Shown one piece after another: positions 24,334-32,497 of a stretch of DNA of 64,000 nucleotides. The number at the start of each line of letters is the position of its first letter. The stretch's first letter is position 1. The stretch covers positions 61,081 through 125,080 of the forward strand of contig JAGFIT010000079.1 in assembly GCA_024103385.1 (NCBI GenBank). Direction: 5' to 3'. The position numbers were made by a program, and so were the translations under genes. This DNA comes from Vicingus serpentipes (GTDB taxonomy: Bacteria > Bacteroidota > Bacteroidia > Flavobacteriales_E > Vicingaceae). Below the pieces are notes generated by a model. It did no database searches. It had not been told where the DNA came from and saw only the letters and a program-made list of their open reading frames with translations.

Positions 24334-24840
24334 TCACTCATAAACCTTTTCACCTTTAGTTATCCATTTCCCCCATGATGCATTATAAGCATGCACTTTG
24401 TTGGTAGCATTTCCATTTTCATCCACTACGGGGTAACCTTCATTCACCCATTCGAAAATACCACCTTGTAAGTTGAGTACTTTGTTAAAACCGGCTCGTT
24501 TTAATTTTTCACCTATTTTTTCGCTGCGATAACCTACCGAACAGTAGACAACTATAGTACTTTCTTTGTCAATTGCTTTGAGAGATTTGATGTTAAAATG
24601 ATCATAACCCACGTATTGGGCTTTTTTGATGTGACTTACGTTATATTCGTTCTTTTCTCTTGCATCTAAAATAACAAGTGGTTTTTTGGTGTTTTCTACT
24701 TTTTTTAAATTTTGCACACTAATGATAGGTATCGTTTTAGAAATGATCTTATTTTTCATTTCCTCAAAAGAAGCATAGTCTTGGGCAAAGGAGTTTAGTC
24801 CTAATCCTAAAAATAATAATATAATAAGTTGTTTTTTCAT
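24334..24840 (-). CDS. Exported rhodanese-like protein
   Basis: This single rhodanese domain protein has 168 residues from the ATG at 24838-24840, with signal peptide MKKQLIILLFLGLGLNSFAQ. The active-site loop CSVGYRSEKIGEKL carries the catalytic Cys, preceded by ILDAREKNEYNVSHIKKA. Rhodaneses transfer sulfur or act in redox and sulfur relay. An upstream frame extension of 37 residues crosses a nested repeat and is rejected. It lies between arsS and the DUF2064 glycosyltransferase in one operon. Confidence 0.88.
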   Translation of the reverse strand: MKKQLIILLFLGLGLNSFAQDYASFEEMKNKIISKTIPIISVQNLKKVENTKKPLVILDAREKNEYNVSHIKKAQYVGYDHFNIKSLKAIDKESTIVVYCSVGYRSEKIGEKLKRAGFNKVLNLQGGIFEWVNEGYPVVDENGNATNKVHAYNASWGKWITKGEKVYE

Positions 24841-24856
24841 TAATCGTTTTTTTCTT

Positions 24857-24930
24857 AACACACCCCTAATTTTGTAATCAATTCGTAAAAAACGAATCGA
24901 AACAAAATTTTCCCCTCTCAAAAGGGGATT
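24857..24930 (-). repeat. Repeat B copy split by a nested palindrome
   Basis: ACACACCCCTAA (from 24857) and CCCCTCTCAAAAGGGGATT (to 24930) are the tail and stem of repeat B in inverse orientation. They are separated by about 40 bases at 24869-24909 with the ends ATTTTGT/ACAAAAT and the inner hairpin ATTCGT/ACGAAT. Confidence 0.7.
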
Positions 24931-24959
24931 CATAACTTTCAAATTAAACAATTGTTAAA

Positions 24960-25988
24960 TTAAGTAATGCTTCCTTGACAACTTGACCCTGCTCCAGCAG
25001 TACACCCATAACAATGCTGTCCTACAATAATGTTTCTATTTAATAACTGGTCATTATCAAATTGATTGATATGATTGTTTTTGCAGGCCACACCTAAATC
25101 TAACATTTGGTTAAAGTCGCAATCAAAAAGCCGCCCATCCCACCCAACAGATAATGTGTTTCTACACATTACTTGCTTAGCTGCTAAAGGGTTATAGGCT
25201 TCTATCAATGTATTCATGTATTTTTCGTATTTCTTTTCTTTTAAAAGAAAATCTAAAAAACGACTAATAGGCAAATTGGTAATGGTAAATAAATGATTGA
25301 ATTCGATATTAAACAATTCTTTCAATTCTCGTTTGTAATCTAGTTCTAATGTTTCTTGAGATGGGGGTAAAGATGGTCCTCCAGGATTAAATACTAAGTT
25401 CAATTCCAATCTACTCTCCTCTTTTCCATATCCCAATTCGTTTAATTTTTGAAGTGCCTCAATAGATCTTTTGAACACACCATTGCCTCTTTGTTTATCT
25501 ACATTTTCTGCAGTGTAGCAGGGTAAGGAGGATACTACAGTAACATTATACTCTTTAAAAAACTGAGGAAAATCGAGGTATTTCTTATAGGTTAAAATAG
25601 TTAGGTTACTGCGTACAATTATTTTTTTGCCGAGTTGGGATAATTCAGAAACAAACCATTTAAAGTGAGGGTTCATTTCTGGAGCACCTCCAGTTAAATC
25701 GATGGTATGGATGTTTGAATGTCGCGCAGCATTTAAACAAGATTGAAGAACTTCTTTGGTCATGATTTCTTTTCGGTCGGGGCCAGCATCTACATGGCAA
25801 TGTTCACAAGTTTGATTGCACAATTTCCCTAAATTAATTTGAAGTATTTCAGTGGCGATTGGTTGTAGTGGGAAAAGTTTGTTTTTTTTGAGTTGTTCAC
25901 TAAACCTAATTTGGGTAGTATTTTCTAAAATTTTTACCTGAAAATCAGTTTCACTAAGAAGATTATTTTGTTTTATAAGTGTTTGCAT
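24960..25988 (-). CDS. arsS: Radical SAM protein of the arsenosugar ArsS family
   Basis: This 342-residue radical SAM enzyme has the cluster motif CNQTCEHCHVDAGP (CxxxCxxC, about 57-70), DLTGGAPEMNPHF, and a Cys-rich C-terminus (CDFNQMLDLGVACKNN, HCYGCTAGAGSSCQGSIT). These match the TIGR04167 ArsS (seleno)protein family, proposed to add the adenosyl-derived ribosyl group to methylated arsenic. The C-terminus uses Cys codons, with no in-frame TGA. It leads a three-gene cluster; no arsenite methyltransferase gene is in this window. Confidence 0.88.
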   Translation of the reverse strand: MQTLIKQNNLLSETDFQVKILENTTQIRFSEQLKKNKLFPLQPIATEILQINLGKLCNQTCEHCHVDAGPDRKEIMTKEVLQSCLNAARHSNIHTIDLTGGAPEMNPHFKWFVSELSQLGKKIIVRSNLTILTYKKYLDFPQFFKEYNVTVVSSLPCYTAENVDKQRGNGVFKRSIEALQKLNELGYGKEESRLELNLVFNPGGPSLPPSQETLELDYKRELKELFNIEFNHLFTITNLPISRFLDFLLKEKKYEKYMNTLIEAYNPLAAKQVMCRNTLSVGWDGRLFDCDFNQMLDLGVACKNNHINQFDNDQLLNRNIIVGQHCYGCTAGAGSSCQGSIT

Positions 25989-26106
25989 TAGGTAAAATTC
26001 GTTTTTATTTTAATGGGTTGCTATTTACTTATAATGAAATTTCTCATTTAGACAGAGGTCAAAACGTATTTTTTCTTCATTTATGTCAAAAAACATGTCT
26101 TTCTCA

Positions 26107-26137
26107 TTGGTAAAATAGCTTACAATATATACATTTG
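26107..26137 (+). promoter_or_regulatory. Promoter of the succinate dehydrogenase operon
   Basis: TTG at 26107-26109 and TACATTTG at 26130-26137 are separated by 20 bases, a full Bacteroidota promoter, 31 bases before the sdhC start. Confidence 0.65.
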
Positions 26138-26168
26138 TTGGCATCATATATTTTATAAAATTACCATT

Positions 26169-26834
26169 ATGAGTAAAGGATTTTCAAACTCTTCGGTTGG
26201 AAGAAAAATATTAATGGCACTGTCAGGTTTTTTCTTGTTGATTTTTTTGGTTCAGCACCTTGTTATCAATTTGATTTCTGTGGTGAGTGCTGATGGGTTT
26301 AATGAAGTTTCTGAGTTCTTTGGAACAAATCCTGTTATTCAATATCTGTTACAGCCTGTTCTATTTTTTGGGATTATTTTCCATTTAATTATGGGAATGT
26401 ATTTAGATGTTAAAAACAAAGCAGCTCGTCCAATAAAGTACGCAATGAATAAACCTAGCGAAAATGCTTCTTGGGTAAGCAGAAATATGATTATTACAGG
26501 AGTAATGGTGTTGTTATTTCTAGCGCTACATATGGTACATTTCTTTTTCCCAACAATTAATGCACATTATATTACTCATGAGCATTTAGATAGTTTTGAG
26601 ATGGTGGCATCAAAAATGGCGAATCCAGTTTATATTGGAATTTATGTGGCGGCATTTGTGTTTCTTGGATTGCATTTAATGCATGGGTTTCAGTCGGCTT
26701 TCCAATCGGTTGGAGTTAACCATCCAAAGTACTCACCAATCATTAAAAAATTAGGTACAGCTTATGCGATTATTGTTCCTTTGGGATATATTTTCGTTGC
26801 AGTTTATCATTATGCATGTTCTTTTTGCTCATAA
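26169..26834 (+). CDS. sdhC: Succinate dehydrogenase cytochrome b558 subunit
   Basis: Membrane anchor of a SdhCAB complex of the single-polypeptide, diheme-type b558 family. The 221-residue protein has five hydrophobic helices, with candidate heme histidines in LVQHLVIN, IIFHLIMG, LALHMVHFF, LHLMHGF and VAVYHYAC. It carries quinone exchange at the inner membrane. The gene leads the operon and lies 13 bases before sdhA. Confidence 0.93.
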   Translation: MSKGFSNSSVGRKILMALSGFFLLIFLVQHLVINLISVVSADGFNEVSEFFGTNPVIQYLLQPVLFFGIIFHLIMGMYLDVKNKAARPIKYAMNKPSENASWVSRNMIITGVMVLLFLALHMVHFFFPTINAHYITHEHLDSFEMVASKMANPVYIGIYVAAFVFLGLHLMHGFQSAFQSVGVNHPKYSPIIKKLGTAYAIIVPLGYIFVAVYHYACSFCS

Positions 26835-26847
26835 TTAAATACAAGGT

Positions 26848-28863
26848 ATGTCAAAATTAGATTCTAAAATACCAGAAGGTCCAATTAAAGATAAATGGAC
26901 CAATCATAAAAACCACATTAATTTGGTTAATCCTGCCAACAAACGTCATATTGATGTTATTGTGGTTGGAACAGGTTTAGCAGGAGGTTCAGCTGCTGCG
27001 TCTTTAGCAGAAATGGGCTACAAAGTAAAGGCTTTCGCTTACCAAGATTCTCCTCGTAGAGCGCATTCAATTGCTGCACAAGGGGGAATTAATGCAGCTA
27101 AAAACTATCAAAACGATGGAGATTCTACTTATCGTTTATTTTATGATACAGTAAAAGGAGGGGATTACAGATCTAGAGAAGCGAATGTTTATCGTTTGGC
27201 GGAAGTTTCTGGAAATATAATAGATCAATGTGTGGCACAGGGAGTTCCCTTTGCGAGAGATTATGGAGGATTGTTAGACAACCGTTCTTTTGGAGGAGTG
27301 TTGGTTTCTCGTACATTTTACGCAAAAGGACAAACTGGACAACAATTGTTATTAGGGGCTTATTCAGCAATGAATAGACAAATTGGGAAAGGAAAAATTA
27401 CAATGTATAATCGTCATGAAATGATGGATTTGGTGGTGATAGATGGAAAAGCACGAGGAATTATTGCGCGTAATATGATTACTGGAGAGATTGAAAAACA
27501 TTCTGCTCATGCTGTAGTTATCGCTTCAGGAGGATATGGAAATGTATTCTTTTTATCTACTAATGCAATGGGCTCTAATGTAAGTGCGGCATGGAAGATT
27601 CATAAAAAAGGAGCTTTTTTTGCTAATCCGTGTTATACACAAATTCATCCTACTTGCATACCAAGATCAGGAGATCAGCAATCTAAATTAACTTTGATGT
27701 CGGAATCATTACGTAATGATGGCAGAATATGGGTTCCTAAAAGTATAGATGACGTTAAAGCGATTAGAGAGGGAAGAAAAAAACCAACCGATTTAAGTGA
27801 AGAAGAGAGAGATTATTATTTAGAAAGAAGATACCCTGCTTTTGGAAATTTAGTGCCAAGAGATGTTGCTTCTAGAGCAGCGAAGGAAAGATGTGATGCA
27901 GGTTTTGGTGTAAATGCAACAGGGGAAGCCGTTTATTTAGATTTTAAATCGGCTATTCAACGTTATGGGAAAGAAAGAGCATTAGTATCAGGTGTTGACA
28001 ATCCATCTGCTGAAAAAATTATTGAGTTAGGAGAACAAGTGATAGAAGAAAAATATGGGAATCTTTTTCAGATGTATGAAAAGATTGTAGATCAAAACCC
28101 TTATAAAACACCAATGATGATTTATCCTGCAGTGCACTATACAATGGGCGGTATTTGGGTAGATTATAATTTAATGACAACTATTCCAGGGTGTTATGCA
28201 GCAGGAGAGGCTAACTTCTCTGATCATGGAGCAAATCGTTTAGGGGCATCTGCATTGATGCAAGGGTTAGCTGACGGGTATTTTGTATTGCCTTATACGA
28301 TTGGGGATTACTTGGCTGATGAAATTAGAACAGGGCCAATACCAACAGATTCTCCAGAATTTAATGCAGCAGAGAAAGAAGTAAAAGATCGGTTAGAAAA
28401 ATTAATTAGTATCAAAGGGACGAAGTCGGTAGATTATTTCCATAAACGTTTAGGAAAAATAATGTGGGATAATGTAGGGATGGCACGTAATGAGCAAGGG
28501 TTAAAGGAAGCGATGGTAGAGATTAAAAAAATTCGAGAAGAATTTTGGAAAGACGTCCGAATCCCCGGAGGATTAAATGAATTGAATCCTGAATTAGAAA
28601 AAGCAGGAAGAGTAGCAGATTTCTTAGAATTAGGAGAGTTGTTTGCTAAAGACGCTTTACACAGAAATGAATCTTGTGGAGGTCATTTTAGAGAAGAATC
28701 AGTAGAGTTGGATGGTGAACAAAAAGGAGAGGCAAAACGAAATGACAAAGATTATGCTTATGTAGCAGCATGGGAGTATAAAGGGGAGCCTGCAGATTCA
28801 GTATTGCACAAAGAAGAATTAACATTTAATGATATCGAGCTGAAACAAAGAAGTTATAAATAG
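26848..28863 (+). CDS. sdhA: Succinate dehydrogenase flavoprotein subunit
   Basis: SdhA carries covalent FAD and oxidises succinate. The 671-residue protein shows the dinucleotide motif [19 protein letters not shown] near 37-55, the flavinylation region [17 protein letters not shown] and [37 protein letters not shown] and the catalytic Arg region follow. It is of the long form typical of the b558-type complexes. The TAG stop is immediately followed by the left repeat of a mobile-looking cassette. Confidence 0.97.
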   Translation: MSKLDSKIPEGPIKDKWTNHKNHINLVNPANKRHIDVIVVGTGLAGGSAAASLAEMGYKVKAFAYQDSPRRAHSIAAQGGINAAKNYQNDGDSTYRLFYDTVKGGDYRSREANVYRLAEVSGNIIDQCVAQGVPFARDYGGLLDNRSFGGVLVSRTFYAKGQTGQQLLLGAYSAMNRQIGKGKITMYNRHEMMDLVVIDGKARGIIARNMITGEIEKHSAHAVVIASGGYGNVFFLSTNAMGSNVSAAWKIHKKGAFFANPCYTQIHPTCIPRSGDQQSKLTLMSESLRNDGRIWVPKSIDDVKAIREGRKKPTDLSEEERDYYLERRYPAFGNLVPRDVASRAAKERCDAGFGVNATGEAVYLDFKSAIQRYGKERALVSGVDNPSAEKIIELGEQVIEEKYGNLFQMYEKIVDQNPYKTPMMIYPAVHYTMGGIWVDYNLMTTIPGCYAAGEANFSDHGANRLGASALMQGLADGYFVLPYTIGDYLADEIRTGPIPTDSPEFNAAEKEVKDRLEKLISIKGTKSVDYFHKRLGKIMWDNVGMARNEQGLKEAMVEIKKIREEFWKDVRIPGGLNELNPELEKAGRVADFLELGELFAKDALHRNESCGGHFREESVELDGEQKGEAKRNDKDYAYVAAWEYKGEPADSVLHKEELTFNDIELKQRSYK

Positions 28864-28887
28864 CCACTAGCCAAAAAGGAAAGAGGC
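28862..28887 (+). repeat. Left inverted repeat of the four-helix-bundle cassette (family C)
   Basis: AGCCACTAGCCAAAAAGGAA plus AGAGGC is the near-exact reverse complement of 29292-29316 (two differences). It overlaps the sdhA stop codon. Confidence 0.85.
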
Positions 28888-28907
28888 AAGAGCAGAAAAA
28901 GGAAGTT

Positions 28908-29282
28908 TTGATAGAAACAACAAGTAAAATAACATCTTACAAAGACCTTTTGGTGTGGAAAAAATCCATAGCAATGGTAAAAGAAGTTTATTTGTTAACT
29001 AAAATGCTCCCTGAAGACGAAAGGTATGGGCTAACTAGTCAAATGAGAAGAAGTGCAGTTTCCATCGCCTCAAATATAGCAGAAGGATGGGGTAGAAACT
29101 CTACTAAAAATTATGTTCAATTTCTTAGAATAGCTAGAGGTTCTTTGTTGGAACTAGAAACACAGATAATAATTTGTAGGGAACTTTCTTACATTGAAAA
29201 CGAAAATTACAATACAATAAATAATCTAATAGTGGAGGAGAGCAAAATGTTGAATGCTCTTATTAAAGCTATTAATAAATAA
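28908..29282 (+). CDS. Four-helix bundle protein (23S rRNA intervening-sequence family) in a repeat-bounded cassette
   Basis: This 124-residue protein of the TIGR02436/IVS four-helix-bundle family is related to bAvd of diversity-generating retroelements. Signatures are YKDLLVWKKSIAMVKEVY, MRRSAVSIASNIAEGWGR and KNYVQFLRIARGSLLELETQI. The start is TTG at 28908; no upstream ATG exists and the next ATG is inside helix 1. Flanking inverted repeats place it in a discrete insertion between sdhA and sdhB. The function is unknown; no retroelement or rRNA is nearby. A fortuitous passenger or a mobile element with unidentified helper is possible. Confidence 0.85.
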   Translation: MIETTSKITSYKDLLVWKKSIAMVKEVYLLTKMLPEDERYGLTSQMRRSAVSIASNIAEGWGRNSTKNYVQFLRIARGSLLELETQIIICRELSYIENENYNTINNLIVEESKMLNALIKAINK

Positions 29283-29291
29283 AACATTAGA

Positions 29292-29316
29292 GCCCTTTCC
29301 CTTTTGGCTAGTGGCT
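29292..29316 (-). repeat. Right inverted repeat of the four-helix-bundle cassette (family C)
   Basis: GCCCTTTCCCTTTTGGCTAG followed by TGGCT pairs with 28862-28887. It ends 19 bases before the sdhB start codon. Confidence 0.85.
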
Positions 29317-29335
29317 CTTTCTTAATGACTAAAAA

Positions 29336-30088
29336 ATGAATCTTACATTAAAAGTTTGGCGTCAAAAAGATGCAAAAGCAAAAGGGGGATTAGAAACCTA
29401 CCAAATTAAAAATGTTTCGGAGCATTCTTCTTTTTTAGAGATGCTTGATTTGTTAAACGAAGACTTGATTAATAAAGGAGAAGAACCTGTAGCATTTGAC
29501 CACGATTGTAGAGAAGGAATTTGTGGAATGTGTTCGTTATACATTAATGGAGAAGCACATGGGCCGGACAGGAAAGTAACAACGTGTCAGTTACACATGC
29601 GTATGTTTAAGGATGGGGAAACGGTTTATATTGAGCCGTGGAGAAGTAAAGCAATGCCTGTAATTAAAGATTTAATTGTAGATAGAACTTCATTAGAAAG
29701 AATACAACAAGCGGGAGGATTTATTTCAGTAAACACTTCAGGAAATACTCAAGATGCAAATGCGTTGCCGATTCCCAAACCAATGGCTGATAAGGCAATG
29801 GATGCAGCTACTTGTATTGGTTGTGGAGCTTGTGTAGCTACTTGTAAAAATAGCTCAGCAATGTTGTTTGTAGCGGCTAAGGTGGCACAATACTCTTACT
29901 TACCACAAGGTCAGATTGAACGTAAAGAACGCGCATTAAACATGGTAGAGCAGATGGATAAAGAAGGTTTTGGAAATTGTACCAACACAGGAGCGTGTGA
30001 AGTGGAATGTCCTAAAGGAATCTCTTTAGAATTTATTGCTAGACTGAATAGTGAGTACTTAGGAGCATCAGTTACTTCTGGGCAGTAA
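29336..30088 (+). CDS. sdhB: Succinate dehydrogenase iron-sulfur subunit
   Basis: SdhB passes electrons from FAD to the quinone site through three Fe-S clusters. The 250-residue protein has the [2Fe-2S] ligands in [15 protein letters not shown] plus the later TTCQLHM. The [4Fe-4S]/[3Fe-4S] ligands are in [15 protein letters not shown] and [16 protein letters not shown]. It is the last gene of sdhCAB, separated from sdhA by 472 bases because of the inserted cassette; such operons normally have short gaps. Confidence 0.96.
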   Translation: MNLTLKVWRQKDAKAKGGLETYQIKNVSEHSSFLEMLDLLNEDLINKGEEPVAFDHDCREGICGMCSLYINGEAHGPDRKVTTCQLHMRMFKDGETVYIEPWRSKAMPVIKDLIVDRTSLERIQQAGGFISVNTSGNTQDANALPIPKPMADKAMDAATCIGCGACVATCKNSSAMLFVAAKVAQYSYLPQGQIERKERALNMVEQMDKEGFGNCTNTGACEVECPKGISLEFIARLNSEYLGASVTSGQ

Positions 30089-30217
30089 GTTCGTTTTTAT
30101 AATTACGCGGTTTCCTTAGAAAGCTTACTTTAATAAGTGTATAAGGAGGTTGTGTGCTCATAAATCACTTGTTTTTTGGGGAAAAGTAATATTGAGAGTC
30201 GGTAATTTAATAAAAAA

Positions 30218-30245
30218 GGTCTCTTAGAGACCAAATCTTTTCAAA
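30218..30245 (+). terminator. Possible terminator after sdhB
   Basis: GGTCTC-TTA-GAGACC forms a 6-bp stem at 30218-30232 followed by a weakly T-rich stretch (AAATCTTTT). The remaining 30089-30350 is AT-rich with no ORF or clear promoter that I can see. Confidence 0.4.
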
Positions 30246-30350
30246 AAATAAGATTGTGTGAAAAAGAGAACAAAAGTAAATTCGTAACTACAATAAGTAT
30301 TATTACTGGTTTAAATAGTAAAAATACTCACTTTAGTAGACGAATATACG

Positions 30351-32201
30351 ATGAAAATTAAGTTATTAATATTTCTCATAGCAATTTTTTCTAGCCCATT
30401 ACTTAAAGCTCAGTGTGCAGCATGTTCTGCTTGTGATAGCACATTAACAGGAACCTATAATGGAAACGTAACATGGTCTGGTAGTGGCTACTATTGTATA
30501 GCTGTTGGAGCAGTTATTAATGGGAATGTCACTAAAACTGGATCAGGTGGTCTTTGTAACAATGGAACAATAAACGGAAATGTTGATTTTGATGGAAATC
30601 TCTTTACGAATACGGCTACAGGTTATATTTATGGTGATTTTGATGTTGCTGGAGATGTTTGTAATGAGGGATATATACAAACGGGAGCATTAATTCAAAC
30701 GGGAGGTAATCCGATTATTAACTATGGAATCATGGATTTAACAGGAAACGTTACTTCGACTGGTTCCGGAGGAATTACTAGTTATTGCGGATTTGAAATA
30801 TCAGGCAACTATACAACTAGTGGTTCTGGTGATAAGATTATGACAGGACAAGTTACTATTGGAGGGGATTTAATTAAGAGTGGTTCAGGGAAGTTAGAGA
30901 TGACGGGAAATTTAATTGTTGAAAATGATCTGATTGTTACAGGTAGTGGAGGGATAGAAATTATTGATGGAGGCCTTTATGTTACTAGAGATCTTGTATG
31001 TGAAGACCTTACAGCTTCTGGTGGAGATGGAGTATACGTTGGTAGACATTTTACGGGAACTGGTACTGTCAATGTGAGTGAAATATTTGATGTTGGAGGG
31101 AATGTTGACTTATCGGGTAAAGGGACAGGAACAGTTACGGTTTCTGGATATGGATTTATTGTTGGAGGAAATATGACTACAGGCGGTTCGGGAATGGTGA
31201 CTGTTGATACACTGCTTGATGTGGGAGGAGATTTGAATACAGCTAGTCCGATGACGGTTAATGGATATGTTACTGTTGGAGGCGATTTTAACCCCGATGA
31301 TGATTTTGATCTTGATGGGAGTATGGTAGTAATAGGGAATACAGATGTCGATGGGTTACTTACGTTAGATAATGGGGCTTATTTTGAGACAAATAATTTG
31401 ATTGTAAGTGCTAAAGATCTTGACGGGCCAACGTCCGGAACCAAAGCAGAAGTACAAATTAACGGTACAGGAAGTACTCCTGGGACCAAAGATTTTCAAA
31501 ATAGGTTGGATGTTTGTGGTTCTTGTCCAGGATGTACTTCTAATGGAGCTGTAGTCTTTACTACGAATTGCCCTAATACTAATCTTACTGTTCTTACTCC
31601 TACGGCTCCCTCTTTTGTCCCAGCACCAGAAAATAATTGTACACCAGGAATTAGTTTGCCTATAGAATTACTTGCTTTTGAAGCAAAACCGATTAATCAG
31701 GATGTTGGACTATACTGGATTACAGCTACAGAAATTAATAATGATTACTTTACTATCGAACGTTCTCAGGATGCAATTAATTGGGAAAAAGTGTTAAATG
31801 TAAATGGAGCAGGAAATTCTAATCAAACCATTACATATAATGGGTTAGACAAGAATCCTTATTCAGGCACTTCATATTATCGCTTAAAACAAACCGATTT
31901 TGATGGCAAATTTGCTTATTCTCATATAGTAGCTGTTAATTTTACAGTTGCTAAAGGGGGAATATCTATTTATCCTAATCCAGCAAAAAATTCCTTTGAG
32001 TTTGTTTATTCAGAAAATGCTAACGAGTTAATACTCGAAATAAGAGATGTGCAAGGAAGAATTGTTCTTGAAGAATCCTACATTAATTTAGAAAAAAATA
32101 TTTCTGTTAAAGTTGATGCGTCACAACTAGCTACAGGAGTATATAATGTGCTTTTTCGTTCTGAAAAAGATATTGTGAATCAAAAATTAATTTTAAAGTA
32201 G
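30351..32201 (+). CDS. Secreted T9SS beta-solenoid-like protein, paralogue 1
   Basis: This 616-residue protein has a signal peptide (about 1-20) and a Cys-rich start (CAACSACDSTLTG). About 330 residues of short repeats follow on the theme GNVTxTGSGG / VGGDL / VTVSGYG, which look like a beta-solenoid. A second Cys cluster (CGSCPGCTSN) leads to the widespread LPIELLAFEAKPINQDVGLYW...YFTIERSQDAINWEKV domain. The type A T9SS domain is YPNPAKNSFEFVY...KLILK. It is a close paralogue of the next gene. The secreted localisation is firm; the function is unknown. Confidence 0.87.
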   Translation: MKIKLLIFLIAIFSSPLLKAQCAACSACDSTLTGTYNGNVTWSGSGYYCIAVGAVINGNVTKTGSGGLCNNGTINGNVDFDGNLFTNTATGYIYGDFDVAGDVCNEGYIQTGALIQTGGNPIINYGIMDLTGNVTSTGSGGITSYCGFEISGNYTTSGSGDKIMTGQVTIGGDLIKSGSGKLEMTGNLIVENDLIVTGSGGIEIIDGGLYVTRDLVCEDLTASGGDGVYVGRHFTGTGTVNVSEIFDVGGNVDLSGKGTGTVTVSGYGFIVGGNMTTGGSGMVTVDTLLDVGGDLNTASPMTVNGYVTVGGDFNPDDDFDLDGSMVVIGNTDVDGLLTLDNGAYFETNNLIVSAKDLDGPTSGTKAEVQINGTGSTPGTKDFQNRLDVCGSCPGCTSNGAVVFTTNCPNTNLTVLTPTAPSFVPAPENNCTPGISLPIELLAFEAKPINQDVGLYWITATEINNDYFTIERSQDAINWEKVLNVNGAGNSNQTITYNGLDKNPYSGTSYYRLKQTDFDGKFAYSHIVAVNFTVAKGGISIYPNPAKNSFEFVYSENANELILEIRDVQGRIVLEESYINLEKNISVKVDASQLATGVYNVLFRSEKDIVNQKLILK

Positions 32202-32229
32202 AAGTAGGTAATTATTTTTCTGTAATTGA

Positions 32230-32248
32230 GTTCCTAGCTCTTAGGAAC
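32230..32248 (+). terminator. Hairpin after the first solenoid gene
   Basis: GTTCCTA-GCTCT-TAGGAAC is a 7-bp stem, 28 bases past the stop codon, followed by CCTGGTATTTTCTTT. It is only moderately T-rich, so a terminator role is tentative. Within the same 296-base gap, TAAGTTTG at 32354-32361 matches the -7 pattern for the next gene, implying a 5' UTR of about 130 bases. Confidence 0.4.
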
Positions 32249-32497
32249 CTGGTATTTTCTTTAAAACGAGGGAATAAAAGGGGATTGACGTTTTTTATAA
32301 AACCAGTTGGAATTCACTAAAATAGACCATAGAAAAGTAATATTTTTTTAAATTAAGTTTGAAAAAAACAATAAGTAAGATTAACTTTAAAGGATGTCAT
32401 TGTATGCTTTTACTTTCTATGTGTTGGGTAAAACTACCTAAGAGGTAACAAGATGGGCTAAATGTACGTACAAAACTCAAGGTAATATGAATAAACA

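Noticed and set aside
24841..24951. Longer rhodanese start upstream of 24840
   Set aside because: The extension runs through a nested repeat and places 37 residues ahead of a good signal peptide.
24960..25020. Selenocysteine codon in the ArsS C-terminus
   Set aside because: Some family members are selenoproteins, but here the C-terminal positions are Cys codons and the frame ends normally.
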